Shown here: in pieces, positions 1 through 9,094 of the stretch
How positions within the stretch are numbered: position 1 is the stretch's first letter
Layout: the number at the start of each line of letters is the position of its first letter
Origin: Marinilactibacillus sp042660675
Lineage (GTDB): Bacteria; Bacillota; Bacilli; Lactobacillales; Carnobacteriaceae_A
Direction of reading: 5' to 3'
DNA length: 64,000 bases
Assembly: GCF_042660675.1 (NCBI RefSeq)
Contig: NZ_JBHSUL010000031.1
Location: 124,001 to 188,000, forward strand
Made by a program: the position numbers and the translations under genes
Notes under the pieces: model-generated
Database searches by the model: none
Told to the model about the DNA's origin: nothing
What the model saw: the letters and a program-made list of their open reading frames with translations, nothing else

Positions 1-1350
1 ATAAAACCTTCGAAAACTCCCCAGGTGAATACCCCACATGTTTCTTGAACGTTCGAATAAAAGTATTTACATGCTTATAACCTACCATTTCACTAATTTC
101 AGTCACGTTGTATTTTCCTTCTAGTAACAATTCTTTTGATTTGGCGATTTTAAGTTCTGTGATGTAGGCTTTGAAGTTTATATCTGAATTCTTTTTCAGT
201 AATCGACTGATGTAGTTTTCCGATAATTCAAATTCAATAGATAAGTCTGTTAACGACAAGTCTTTCATGAAATTTTGATCAATATATTCTATGATACTCA
301 AAGTAGTCGGATCAGTAGTAATTGCATGGCTAAAAATACAATCGTTAAAAAGTACTTTGAAAATTTTCTGAAAGGTACTGTAAATAACAGGAATAGATGA
401 AGTACTTAACTGGTTAAAAAGATCGCGATTTTTATCATAGAATGTATGAAAAGATTGATCTTGATGACTCAGTATTCTTTTAATAGTATTAAAAAGTACA
501 ATTTTATATTCAGTAATCTTGAAGCTATTCAATTGTTCATCACGAAATAAGTGATCAAGAATTGATTGGCTATACGAAATGGCTTTTTCCAAATCATTAT
601 CGATCACTGCGTTAAAGAGTTTACGTTCTTCTTCAAAAGTATAAGGAAGCAATTGGCTGTCGGTGATTTCTTCTGTATCGGGAAAAATCAATTGAGTATT
701 TGTGTATTTGAACTTATCTTGCATCATTTTAGTGACCTCAGCAAAGGCATCCTTGAATTGATTAATTGACGGAACTTCTGTGGCGACCGAAAAGGTCAAA
801 TTACGACTTAATTGACTTTCAATACTGGGAATAATAGCGTTCAACATTTTAGCAACTTTTACTTTATTTTTCTCTGAGAAAAGAATACAGAAATTTTGAA
901 AGTCTAAAGGAATGAGTTTGTAAGTTAGAGTAGGTTTACTACTAGCGATAGCGTTCAGCATTTTACTTCTAAAGGTAAGCAAATTATCTCTAGTGAATTT
1001 AGTTTCTTCTAAAGTAATCCCTTCAATAGTTAGCAATGCTAATGTGCCACCTTCAAAATAGTCATCTAATTGAATTTCTTTTAATTGTTCGTGGAGAATA
1101 GGACTATCCAGTTCACCAGAAAATAACTCTATGAGAAAGTCAGACTGCAAAGTGTTTATCGTACTTTCCTTCGATGCTTTTAGCTCCAGATTTTCAGAAT
1201 ACAATTCATCGATATTTTGTTCGATAAAAGATAGCTCATTGAAACGTTCATTTTTAAGAATTTCTGGTTCGTTCTTTTTTGAATTGATCATACTTAAGAT
1301 GATCTTGATAGGTCCGTAAACTTTTCGGATGGCGTAAAAACAGATCACTG
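1..1350 (-). pseudogene. AraC-family membrane regulator, C-terminal part (frame-shifted, runs off the left edge)
   Basis: Reading the minus strand from about 1350 down to 1 gives one uninterrupted frame. It begins just inside a membrane segment (AVICFYAIRKVYGPIKIILS), continues through a long linker and ends in an AraC-type double helix-turn-helix. Visible motifs in the HTH part are DLSLTDLSIEFELSENYISR and VTEISEMVGYKHVNTFIRTF. The stop codon lies outside the window. It is separated from its own N-terminal half by a one-base frameshift in a run of five C at 1351-1355; four C would restore a single protein. The architecture (extracellular sensor, membrane segment, AraC HTH) is that of the YesS/YtdP-like regulators that sit beside sugar ABC importers, so it probably controls the divergent importer at 2525-8825. 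A sequencing error is possible. Confidence 0.8.
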
Positions 1351-2261
1351 CCCCCTAAAACGATTAATATAAAGATAATAAGGATAAAGCAATTCATGAA
1401 ATCTTGAGTAAATAGATCAAACAAAGTCATTGATGACAATTGAATATAGTTCATGTCGCTGACTGAATCAGAAGCAATGACATAAGCTGTAAGGGAATTC
1501 TCGTCATATGAACTCAAAGACCTTTGTTCTTTATTTTCCGATGAATATTCAATCGAGTTGATCAGTGAATTCAAATCATTATCAGATCGATCAATATGCC
1601 CAACATGAATAGGTATTGTTTGGCTACCATAATGGATATAGAGATCACTATTCATTAATAAACTAGACCCGACGAGTTCATCAACTGGAAAAGTCAAAAA
1701 AGTAAGAAGTTCATTTTCAATTTGGGTATAAACTTTTCTTTCCAGTAAAGTTAAATAGTGTTCATCTTGAATTTGATGAGCCACGATCGTATAACGATAT
1801 TGCTCTTCCAAATCATTGGCTAAAAAAGTTCGATACGCATTTATGTCGATATTCATCAATTTTAAATAATCAAGTATGGTGTAATAGCCATCATGTGAGA
1901 CAATTTTAGAATCATCGGATTTTGTAATACCGATTTTTAGATCTGATTGAAAATTAATTTGCTGAGTATTGACCAATTCATCATAGACTGCCGGGAAATT
2001 TGCGTAAGATGAGCCGCTTTTAGTTAAATATTCTTGGATTAAAGGTTTGCTGGTCAAATTCGAAGAAAACTGCATCAAGTTGTTAAACCATTTATCTATA
2101 TTATCAGCATTTGAAGTAAGCGAAATTTCATTGTCATAAGAAACTTTCTGGGCAAAATTCTGATAGTTGAAATAAGTTACACTTGCTATAATCGAAAATG
2201 TGTACATAAAAACAATTAGCGAAACAATCAATACATGCATATTGAATAGCTTTCGTTTCAT
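1254..2261 (-). pseudogene. AraC-family membrane regulator, N-terminal sensor part (frame-shifted)
   Basis: The ATG at 2261 is preceded by AAAGGAG at good spacing, so I prefer it to the more upstream ATG at 2291. The protein starts with a short basic stretch and a membrane helix (about residues 6-28). It continues as a probable extracellular ligand-sensing region of about 250 residues and enters a second membrane helix (FILIIFILIVLGG). The frame is lost in the homopolymer at 1351-1355: the last 30 or so residues (SDLFLRHPKSLRTYQDHL and onward) are out of frame and stop at 1254. The in-frame continuation is the preceding entry. It is divergent from the mannoside importer operon and is likely its regulator. 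Whether the break is a real mutation, a phase-variable switch or an assembly error cannot be told from one sequence. Confidence 0.75.
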
Positions 2262-2424
2262 ACTATCCAGCTCCTTTGTATACGCTCTCATTATAAGGGA
2301 GTGTTAAAGTGAATTCAATAAATCTTTATTTCGCTATATACAATACCTATTATAGTATTCAAAATTAGCATTGGAAGTAAAAAACTAGCTATAAATGATG
2401 ATTTAGACGATTTAAAAGAGAAAA

Positions 2425-2438
2425 TGTAAGCGTTATTA
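2425..2438 (+). promoter_or_regulatory. cre site (CcpA) upstream of mannoside importer operon
   Basis: TGTAAGCGTTATTA matches the cre consensus TGWAARCGYTWNCW at all but one position. It lies about 85 bp before the RBS of the solute-binding protein, so carbon catabolite control of the operon is likely. Confidence 0.55.
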
Positions 2439-2524
2439 TTCAGTTGTGGAAATACTTTAAAGGAGGATAGGACGATTCACTATTGATGTCAATAAGCCAT
2501 TATTATAGAAAAGGAGAGAGTAAT

Positions 2525-3895
2525 ATGTTGAAGAAAAAGTATGTATACTGTTCTTTACTTGTTGGTTCTATCTTATTAGCAGCGTGTGGATCTGATAATG
2601 ATACTGAAACAGGAGACCAAGGTACAAGTGATTCAGGGAAAACGGAAATTGAAATAGCTTGGAGAGGTACCGGAGAAGGCGATAATGTTAGAAGGTATTT
2701 AGAAAAGTTCCAAGAAGAGTTTGAAGCAGAGAATGATGACATTGATATCGTGCTTGCCCCAGTAACGGCTAGTGAGGGAGATTACTTCTCTCGAATGGCT
2801 TTAACTATGCAGTCTTCTGAAACTGCACCAGATATTGTTTCTGAAGATACCTTTATGCTGAGTTCTGATGCGAATGCTGGTTATCTGAAAAATTTAGATG
2901 ATCATGTAGCGGAGTGGGAAGAGTGGGACAATTTTATTGAAAACATTAAAGAGGGTACGACTGGTGAAGATGGAAGCACCTATGGGATTCCAACCACTAC
3001 AGATTCAAGAGGAATCTGGTACAGCAAAGAAGTCTTTGAAGAAGCTGGACTTCCAGAGGATTGGCAGCCTACATCATGGGATGACATCTATGATGCGGCT
3101 GAGCAAATTGCTGATTCTGGATCAGAAGCTATACCTTTTTCAATGAACGTTGCGAAGGTTAATGGTGAAGCGACTTCAATGCAGACATTTGAAATGTTGC
3201 TTTATGGTACGGGTGAAACTCTATATGACAGTGAAACGCAAGTGTGGAATGTGAACGGGCAAGGTCTGGTTGATTCTTTAACCTTTATTGATGAAATTAT
3301 GAATCAGCGTAATTTAGGTCCTTCTTTATCCATCGCACTAAATTCTAATTATGGATCTACTTTGATGCAAGATTTACTGCCTAATGCGGGAGTCGGTATG
3401 GTGTTAGATGGTAGTTGGAATATTGGTAATTATTTAGAAGGTGGCGTGGCGGAACTAGATGACCCTGAATCTGTTCTGGGATTTGCGTTGTTCCCGGGAA
3501 ATGGAGCAAGCGATGATGAGTTTATAACAATGGCTGGTGGCTGGTCTTGGGCTATACCAGAGAACTCACAAAATCATGAAGAATCTTGGAGAGTGATTCA
3601 GGCTATGAGTACAATGGAATCACAAGCGAGAAGAGCGGTATTAGAAGGAACTTTAACCGTTAGAAATGATTCGGCTGAAGATGAAGCTTATCTTGAACGT
3701 CCAATGATTGAAACAGCTACTGAGGCTTTAGAGTATTCTCACTTCAGACCGAAAAGCGATTTATATCCAAATATCTCAATCGCTATCCAAGATGCTGTTG
3801 AATCCGTAGCAACTGGATCCGCTACACCAGAAGAAGCTGCTGAAAATTATAGAAATGCAGTCATCAGTAATGTAGGGGAAGAAAATACAAATTAA
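2525..3895 (+). CDS. Sugar ABC transporter solute-binding lipoprotein
   Basis: Family 1 extracellular solute-binding protein of about 456 residues, which captures an oligosaccharide at the cell surface for the two permeases that follow. The start at 2525 has a strong RBS (AAGGAGAG, 2510-2517); the earlier in-frame ATG at 2483 has none. The N-terminus is a lipoprotein signal with lipobox LLAAC (Cys21) followed by a short acidic linker. The body shows the usual features of sugar-binding proteins, with many aromatic residues and GGWSWAIPENS near the C-terminus. Its gene opens an operon with a GH38 alpha-mannosidase, so the ligand is probably an alpha-mannoside (inference). The hairpin directly after the gene would favour higher yield of this subunit than of the permeases. 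Confidence 0.9.
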   Translation: MLKKKYVYCSLLVGSILLAACGSDNDTETGDQGTSDSGKTEIEIAWRGTGEGDNVRRYLEKFQEEFEAENDDIDIVLAPVTASEGDYFSRMALTMQSSETAPDIVSEDTFMLSSDANAGYLKNLDDHVAEWEEWDNFIENIKEGTTGEDGSTYGIPTTTDSRGIWYSKEVFEEAGLPEDWQPTSWDDIYDAAEQIADSGSEAIPFSMNVAKVNGEATSMQTFEMLLYGTGETLYDSETQVWNVNGQGLVDSLTFIDEIMNQRNLGPSLSIALNSNYGSTLMQDLLPNAGVGMVLDGSWNIGNYLEGGVAELDDPESVLGFALFPGNGASDDEFITMAGGWSWAIPENSQNHEESWRVIQAMSTMESQARRAVLEGTLTVRNDSAEDEAYLERPMIETATEALEYSHFRPKSDLYPNISIAIQDAVESVATGSATPEEAAENYRNAVISNVGEENTN

Positions 3896-3903
3896 ATCAA
3901 AAG

Positions 3904-3931
3904 AAAGGGCGATAGATTCTAATCGCCCTTT
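3904..3931 (+). terminator. Intra-operon hairpin after the binding-protein gene
   Basis: AAAGGGCGAT and ATCGCCCTTT form a 10-bp perfect stem with an 8-base loop, in the 60-bp gap between the binding protein and first permease. There is only a short T-rich tail. A partial terminator or 3' mRNA stabiliser at this point is the common arrangement in binding-protein operons. Confidence 0.6.
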
Positions 3932-3955
3932 ATCTTTAGTAAAGGAGAGAGAACA

Positions 3956-4858
3956 ATGGCTCAAGCGAGTGTCGCTCGTAAAAACAAGAAAATTTCCGAC
4001 AACATGAAAACCAGCGCATTTTTATCACCAGCTTTAATTGTCTTATTGATTTTCTTTATCACTCCAATGATATTGACTATCGTTTTTTCATTTACAAATT
4101 TGGCGCTAACGGGTAGCCAAGCTAGTAACTTAGAATTTATCGGCTTTGAAAATTTTGTTCGAATGTTTCAAGACTCAAACCTCTATAATGCTATTGCTCT
4201 TACATTAGTATTCGTACTATTCTCTGCTATATTAGGCCAGTGTTTACTGGGATTTCTCTTGGCTTTTTTTATGAAAGGGAAACATCCTTCAGTTAGAAGA
4301 TTTGTAGGTATCAGTGTCATTGCAGCCTGGGTAACTCCAGAAATCGTTGTTGCATTTTGTTGGGTCGTTTTCTTAGGGGATAGTGGAACCTTAAACAATA
4401 TTATCGCTTATTTTTCAAGTATTCCACCAATTGCATTTTTATTTGAATATCCCATGGTGAGTGTCGTCGTAGCGAATATATGGAGAGGAACAGCTTTCTC
4501 CATGATGGCTTTTCAAACAGCGTTAGACGACATTCCAGTAGAGATTGAAGAAGCAGCGACGATAGATGGTGCTTCTCGATGGAAAAGCGTTACTAGCATA
4601 ACCATTCCTATGGTTAAAGGAACTTTTACCACTAATCTCATGTTAGTGACACTGCAAACACTTGGCGTATTTACCTTGATTTTTGCAATGACTGGAGGAG
4701 GTCCGGGTAATAGAACAATGGCGTTACCCGTATATATGTATCAACAAGCCTTTGTTAGTTATCAACTAGGTTATGGTACAGCAATATCATTAGTCATATT
4801 GCTGATAGGAGCAGTGTTCAGTTTGATCTATATGAAGTTTCTTAGAGTGAAAATATAG
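3956..4858 (+). CDS. Sugar ABC transporter permease, MalF/UgpA type
   Basis: Integral membrane subunit of a carbohydrate importer, 300 residues with six predicted helices. The first helix is around residues 20-42. The EAA loop that contacts the ATPase is visible as EEAATIDGASRWKSVTSITI near residue 200. A clear RBS (AAGGAG) precedes the ATG. It is followed 13 bp later by the second permease. No ATP-binding subunit is encoded in the operon; in Firmicutes such CUT1 importers commonly borrow a shared MsmK/MsmX-type ATPase encoded elsewhere. Confidence 0.92.
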   Translation: MAQASVARKNKKISDNMKTSAFLSPALIVLLIFFITPMILTIVFSFTNLALTGSQASNLEFIGFENFVRMFQDSNLYNAIALTLVFVLFSAILGQCLLGFLLAFFMKGKHPSVRRFVGISVIAAWVTPEIVVAFCWVVFLGDSGTLNNIIAYFSSIPPIAFLFEYPMVSVVVANIWRGTAFSMMAFQTALDDIPVEIEEAATIDGASRWKSVTSITIPMVKGTFTTNLMLVTLQTLGVFTLIFAMTGGGPGNRTMALPVYMYQQAFVSYQLGYGTAISLVILLIGAVFSLIYMKFLRVKI

Positions 4859-4871
4859 GAGGTAGAATAGA

Positions 4872-5696
4872 ATGAATATCAGTAAAACAGAGAAAATTAT
4901 TCATCATGTCGTCTTATTCATAACCGCTTTACTATTTATTCTACCGTTACTATGGATGCTTGTAGCATCGGTAGATACAAATGCTATACAAGCCCTTAAA
5001 ATTCCGGAGCAAATTACAATGGATAATTATATGAATGTCTTTAATGATCCTATGATTCTAAGATCCTTTTTAAATGGCTTCATCCTTTCTGGTGGTCAGT
5101 CAGTGATTGTCGTTATTCTTAGCGTACTGGCAGCCTATCCTTTATCGAGGTATAGAGCAAGCTATAAAAAATCATTTTTATACTCAATTTTATTTTTAAC
5201 ATCCCTACCCATGACAGCAGTAATCGTACCGGTTTTTCAATTATTTCTTGTGTTGAACTTTGTCGATAAAATCTGGGCAGTTATGTTGTTTCTAGTTGGA
5301 ACATCATTACCCTATGCGATTTGGATGATGAAAAATTTTATGGATTCTGTTCCAATCAGTCTTGAAGAGTCAGCTTGGATAGATGGGGCATCCGTTTATA
5401 CGGGACTTAGAAAAGTTGTCGCACCCTTAATGATTCCTGGAATATTCACAGTATTTATCTTTACGTATACCGGAAGTTGGGGAAACTTTTTCATTCCTTA
5501 CATCCTACTTCAATCACCAGATAAATTACCAGCATCCGTAACGATTTTTCAATTCTTTGGAAACTATGGCTTGATTGATTACGGTCAGCTAGCTGCATTC
5601 TCAGTTGTTTACACAACACCGGTTGTCGTGCTGTATTACTTGTCGCAAAGATACATGTCTAAAGGCTTCAGTTTCGGTGGGGCAGCAAAAGGATAA
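4872..5696 (+). CDS. Sugar ABC transporter permease, MalG/UgpE type
   Basis: Second membrane subunit of the same CUT1 importer, 274 residues with six predicted helices. The ATPase-docking loop reads EESAWIDGASVYTGLRKVVA, near residues 160-180. AGGAGG lies 7 bp before the ATG. The gene sits between the first permease and the alpha-mannosidase with short gaps, consistent with one transcript. Confidence 0.92.
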   Translation: MNISKTEKIIHHVVLFITALLFILPLLWMLVASVDTNAIQALKIPEQITMDNYMNVFNDPMILRSFLNGFILSGGQSVIVVILSVLAAYPLSRYRASYKKSFLYSILFLTSLPMTAVIVPVFQLFLVLNFVDKIWAVMLFLVGTSLPYAIWMMKNFMDSVPISLEESAWIDGASVYTGLRKVVAPLMIPGIFTVFIFTYTGSWGNFFIPYILLQSPDKLPASVTIFQFFGNYGLIDYGQLAAFSVVYTTPVVVLYYLSQRYMSKGFSFGGAAKG

Positions 5697-5714
5697 CTAT
5701 AAAGGAGTGGTCGA

Positions 5715-8700
5715 ATGTTTTTTATTGAAGAAAAACTTAAACAAAGAGTAGAAGAGTTAAAATCCTATGTTTATTTGGATAGAAAACCGATTGAGAATTT
5801 AAAAATAAAAGAAGATTTAACAAAACAAGAAAAGTATCCTATAGAAGTAGATGAAACATGGTCTGACATTTCAACACAAGCGCATTGGGAAGGACGGGAT
5901 CGTTATTTTTGGATTCAAGGAGAAGTAACCGTTCCTGAACAATCAGATGATGGGGATTTTGTCTTGTTATTTGATTTCGGGAAGTTCAATCCTGGTAATA
6001 CTTCAGGTTTTGAAGCGCTGTTCTTTATCAATGGAGAACTCTATCAAGGCGTAGACGGAAATCATAAGGAAGTATTTATTGATTCAAAATTTTCCAATCA
6101 GACTATACAAATAGCCCTTAAACTATGGGGTGGATTAGAAGGGGGAGGTGCAAAAACAGAAATATACCATTTCTTTAAATACGCGGACTCAGCTATTCTT
6201 TCTAAAGATGCAGATGATTTATACTATACTTCAAAAGTTATATTGGAAACGATCGCTGTTTTAGATGAGCATAATTCTGATCGCCACAAGTTACTCAATT
6301 TACTGAATCAGACTTTTAACCAATTAAACTGGAGCGAACCAGGTCAGGGTGAATTTTACAGTTCCGTCAATCATGCAGTAGGATATTTGAATCAAGAAAT
6401 ATCCAAGCTTGAAAAGCACTCAGATGTAACGGTCACAGCGATTGGTCATACGCATATAGACGTTGCTTGGTTATGGAGTCTTAAACATACGAGAGAAAAA
6501 TCAGCGCGTTCTTTTTCAACCGTTCTAAAACTGATGGAACAATATCCTGAATATATTTTCTTACAGACTCAACCTCAGTTGTATGAGTATGTAAAAAATG
6601 ATTATCCTGAGTTATATGAAAAAATCAAAGAGAAGATTGATGAAGGTAGATGGGAAGTAGACGGTGCCATGTGGCTAGAATCAGATGCCAATATACCATC
6701 CGGAGAATCACTAGTCAGACAAATTTTATTTGGTAGTCGGTTCATCAAAAAAGAATTCAATCGAGACACAAAATATTTATGGTTACCGGATGTATTTGGC
6801 TATTCATGGGCACTACCTCAAATCCTGAAAAAATCAGGGATAGATATGTTTATGACGACTAAAATCAGTTGGAATCAGTTTAACCGGATGCCTAATGATA
6901 CGTTTAAATGGAAAGGGATAGATGGAAGTGAAGTGTTAACCCATTTCATTACAACACCAGATCCTAATAACGAACAAGGCCCATTTTTCTACACTTATAA
7001 TGGACTAATTGAACCTTATACGGTAAAAGGAATTTATGATGGTTACCAGGACAAGAATATTAATCAGAATCTGTTGCTAGCGTATGGATACGGAGATGGT
7101 GGTGGTGGGGTTAACAGGGAAATGTTAGAAAAAGCCAGAAGAATCAAGAAACTTCCTGGGACGCCTCATTTAAAAATGGGAAGAGCGGATGAATATTTTG
7201 AAGAACTTAAAGAGACATTTGAAAATACTGACCAATACGTGCACACTTGGGATGGAGAACTTTATCTTGAATATCATCGTGGAACGTATACTTCTCAAGC
7301 CAGCAATAAAGACTGGAATAGAAAACTTGAACTGAGTTTTAGAAATATTGAGTTTTTAAGTACGATGTTAATGACTATGAGTAATTTTGAATATCCACAA
7401 GCAACAATCAATGAAGGCTGGAAGACCATTTTACGTAACCAATTTCATGATATTATACCCGGATCATCTATCAAAGAAGTGTATAAGGATTCTGAAAAAG
7501 AATATGCAGAAGTCAATACTCATTTAGAAGAGATGACTCAACGAATTCAAAATGAAGCAACGGATACCGCCAATACGTGGACAATTTTTAACAGTGCGGC
7601 TTGGAAAAGAGATAGTGTTGTCTTTGTTGAACATGATGATACTAATAAAGGATACTTTACAGATGGGAAGGGAAATAAATTAGAATCTGTTCATACAAGT
7701 AATGGATTTGATGTTCTCGTAAAAGATATACCCGGACTTGGAAGCATGAAAATAGAATTTATTGAAACTGATGATAAAAAGGCAACCGAAAAAGGGTTTG
7801 AGTTCAGTGATCAAAAGGTCGAGAGTCCTTATTACCTAATAGAATGGAATCAATCTGGTCACTTAACTCGTGTTTATGATAAGCGATATAAGAGAGAAGT
7901 TCTCAAAGAAAGTGGTAAAGGAAATGTCCTTCAATTATTTGAGGACAAACCAATGAACTGGGACGCCTGGGACATCGATATCTTCTATAATGAGAAAAAA
8001 GAAGAATTGGTTGCGGACAAAGTCGAAGTTATCGAACACAACCATTTATATATCGATATTCTATTTACGTATACTTTTGGACAATCGAAAATCGAGCAAA
8101 CGATGAGACTCTATTCTCATCAAGCAAGAATTGACTTCGATACAACAGTTGATTGGAAAGAAAGACAAAAATTATTGAAAACAGCTTTTGAAGTGGATAT
8201 TCGAGCGAATGAAGCAACGTATGATATCCAGTATGGTAATGTGAAGCGGACTACACATTGGAATACGAGCTGGGATATGGCAAGGTTCGAATCTGTTGGT
8301 CACCAGTGGGTCGATTTATCAGAATTTGGCTACGGAGTCAGTTTAATGAACAACAGTAAATATGGTCATGACATTAAAGAAAATACCATGAGAATCTCTT
8401 TACTAAAAGGCGCAATCTATCCTGATCCGGAAGCAGATTTAGGTGTTCATCACTTCACTTATAGTTTATTACCTCATAAAGGAGACTTTGTAGAAGGTGA
8501 AGTTGTGAAAGAAGCTTGGGAATTAAACAATCCGTTAGATGCTTTCAAAGGAAGTTATACTTTAGCAGATCCACTGTTTGAAGTAGAAAGCGAGTATCCA
8601 GTCATGATTGATGCAATTAAAAAGACAGAAGACGGAAATGGAATCATTGTTAGACTCCATGATTATACAGGTGGGAAACAAAGAATTGTCCTAACACCAA

Positions 8701-8825
8701 AATTTAAATTCAAAGAAGTCGTAGAAACGAATCTGATGGAAAAAGAAGAAGAGAAGTTGGGGAGTAATCAGGGAATCATTTTAGAACTAGCTCCTTATGA
8801 AATCAAAACATTTCTATTTAAATAA
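5715..8825 (+). CDS. Alpha-mannosidase, glycoside hydrolase family 38
   Basis: A 1036-residue enzyme that hydrolyses terminal alpha-mannosyl residues. There is no signal peptide, so it acts in the cytoplasm on oligosaccharide brought in by the upstream importer. Family signatures are clear: the zinc-binding motif GHTHIDVAWLW near residue 243, the catalytic aspartate in LPDVFGYS near residue 358, and FHDIIPGSS near residue 576. The beta-rich C-terminal half is typical of GH38. Its length agrees with bacterial GH38 enzymes (about 1000-1050). It is the last gene of the operon and is followed by a terminator. The specific linkage and natural glycan (for example N-glycan, yeast or algal mannan fragments) cannot be read from the sequence. 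Confidence 0.93.
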   Translation: MFFIEEKLKQRVEELKSYVYLDRKPIENLKIKEDLTKQEKYPIEVDETWSDISTQAHWEGRDRYFWIQGEVTVPEQSDDGDFVLLFDFGKFNPGNTSGFEALFFINGELYQGVDGNHKEVFIDSKFSNQTIQIALKLWGGLEGGGAKTEIYHFFKYADSAILSKDADDLYYTSKVILETIAVLDEHNSDRHKLLNLLNQTFNQLNWSEPGQGEFYSSVNHAVGYLNQEISKLEKHSDVTVTAIGHTHIDVAWLWSLKHTREKSARSFSTVLKLMEQYPEYIFLQTQPQLYEYVKNDYPELYEKIKEKIDEGRWEVDGAMWLESDANIPSGESLVRQILFGSRFIKKEFNRDTKYLWLPDVFGYSWALPQILKKSGIDMFMTTKISWNQFNRMPNDTFKWKGIDGSEVLTHFITTPDPNNEQGPFFYTYNGLIEPYTVKGIYDGYQDKNINQNLLLAYGYGDGGGGVNREMLEKARRIKKLPGTPHLKMGRADEYFEELKETFENTDQYVHTWDGELYLEYHRGTYTSQASNKDWNRKLELSFRNIEFLSTMLMTMSNFEYPQATINEGWKTILRNQFHDIIPGSSIKEVYKDSEKEYAEVNTHLEEMTQRIQNEATDTANTWTIFNSAAWKRDSVVFVEHDDTNKGYFTDGKGNKLESVHTSNGFDVLVKDIPGLGSMKIEFIETDDKKATEKGFEFSDQKVESPYYLIEWNQSGHLTRVYDKRYKREVLKESGKGNVLQLFEDKPMNWDAWDIDIFYNEKKEELVADKVEVIEHNHLYIDILFTYTFGQSKIEQTMRLYSHQARIDFDTTVDWKERQKLLKTAFEVDIRANEATYDIQYGNVKRTTHWNTSWDMARFESVGHQWVDLSEFGYGVSLMNNSKYGHDIKENTMRISLLKGAIYPDPEADLGVHHFTYSLLPHKGDFVEGEVVKEAWELNNPLDAFKGSYTLADPLFEVESEYPVMIDAIKKTEDGNGIIVRLHDYTGGKQRIVLTPKFKFKEVVETNLMEKEEEKLGSNQGIILELAPYEIKTFLFK

Positions 8826-8836
8826 CTCATTCGTTA

Positions 8837-8868
8837 AAACCTCTCACTAATTGTGAGGGTTTTTTTTT
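8837..8868 (+). terminator. Rho-independent terminator after the mannosidase operon
   Basis: An AACC..CTCAC arm pairs with GTGAGGGTT, with one bulged base, and is followed by a run of nine T. Confidence 0.8.
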
Positions 8869-8979
8869 AATAAACTACTATGCAACCTGAAAATTAAGTA
8901 GAAAGGTCAATTAATCCTAATTACTATTATATTAAGAAGTTTATCCATTTTTTCAAGTCTAGTAAATAACAATTAAACC

Positions 8980-9008
8980 TTGACTTATTTATGATAACGC
9001 TTTATTAT
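8980..9008 (+). promoter_or_regulatory. Sigma-A promoter of the EIIBC/ADP-ribosylglycohydrolase operon
   Basis: TTGACT (8980-8985), a 17-bp spacer and TATTAT (9003-9008). The -10 box runs into a 46-bp palindrome, so the promoter is probably repressor-controlled. A weak cre-like TGATAACGCTTTAT (two mismatches) lies in the spacer. Confidence 0.75.
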
Positions 9009-9052
9009 GACTATAACGTAGTAACGTTATAACGTTACTACGTTATAGTCAT
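9007..9052. promoter_or_regulatory. 46-bp perfect palindrome, candidate operator for the operon's GntR regulator
   Basis: Both halves are exact reverse complements with no spacer other than the central TATA. AACGT/ACGTT recurs inside each half (TAACGTAGTAACGT), so the element contains nested smaller palindromes and could take more than one dimer. It begins at the end of the -10 box and covers the transcription start. The third gene of the operon encodes a HutC-type GntR regulator, the obvious candidate ligand. There is no T tract, so a terminator is unlikely. Confidence 0.75.
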
Positions 9053-9094
9053 TGTTCGCGACGGTGACACTAATATATTAAGGAGGAGTGCATT

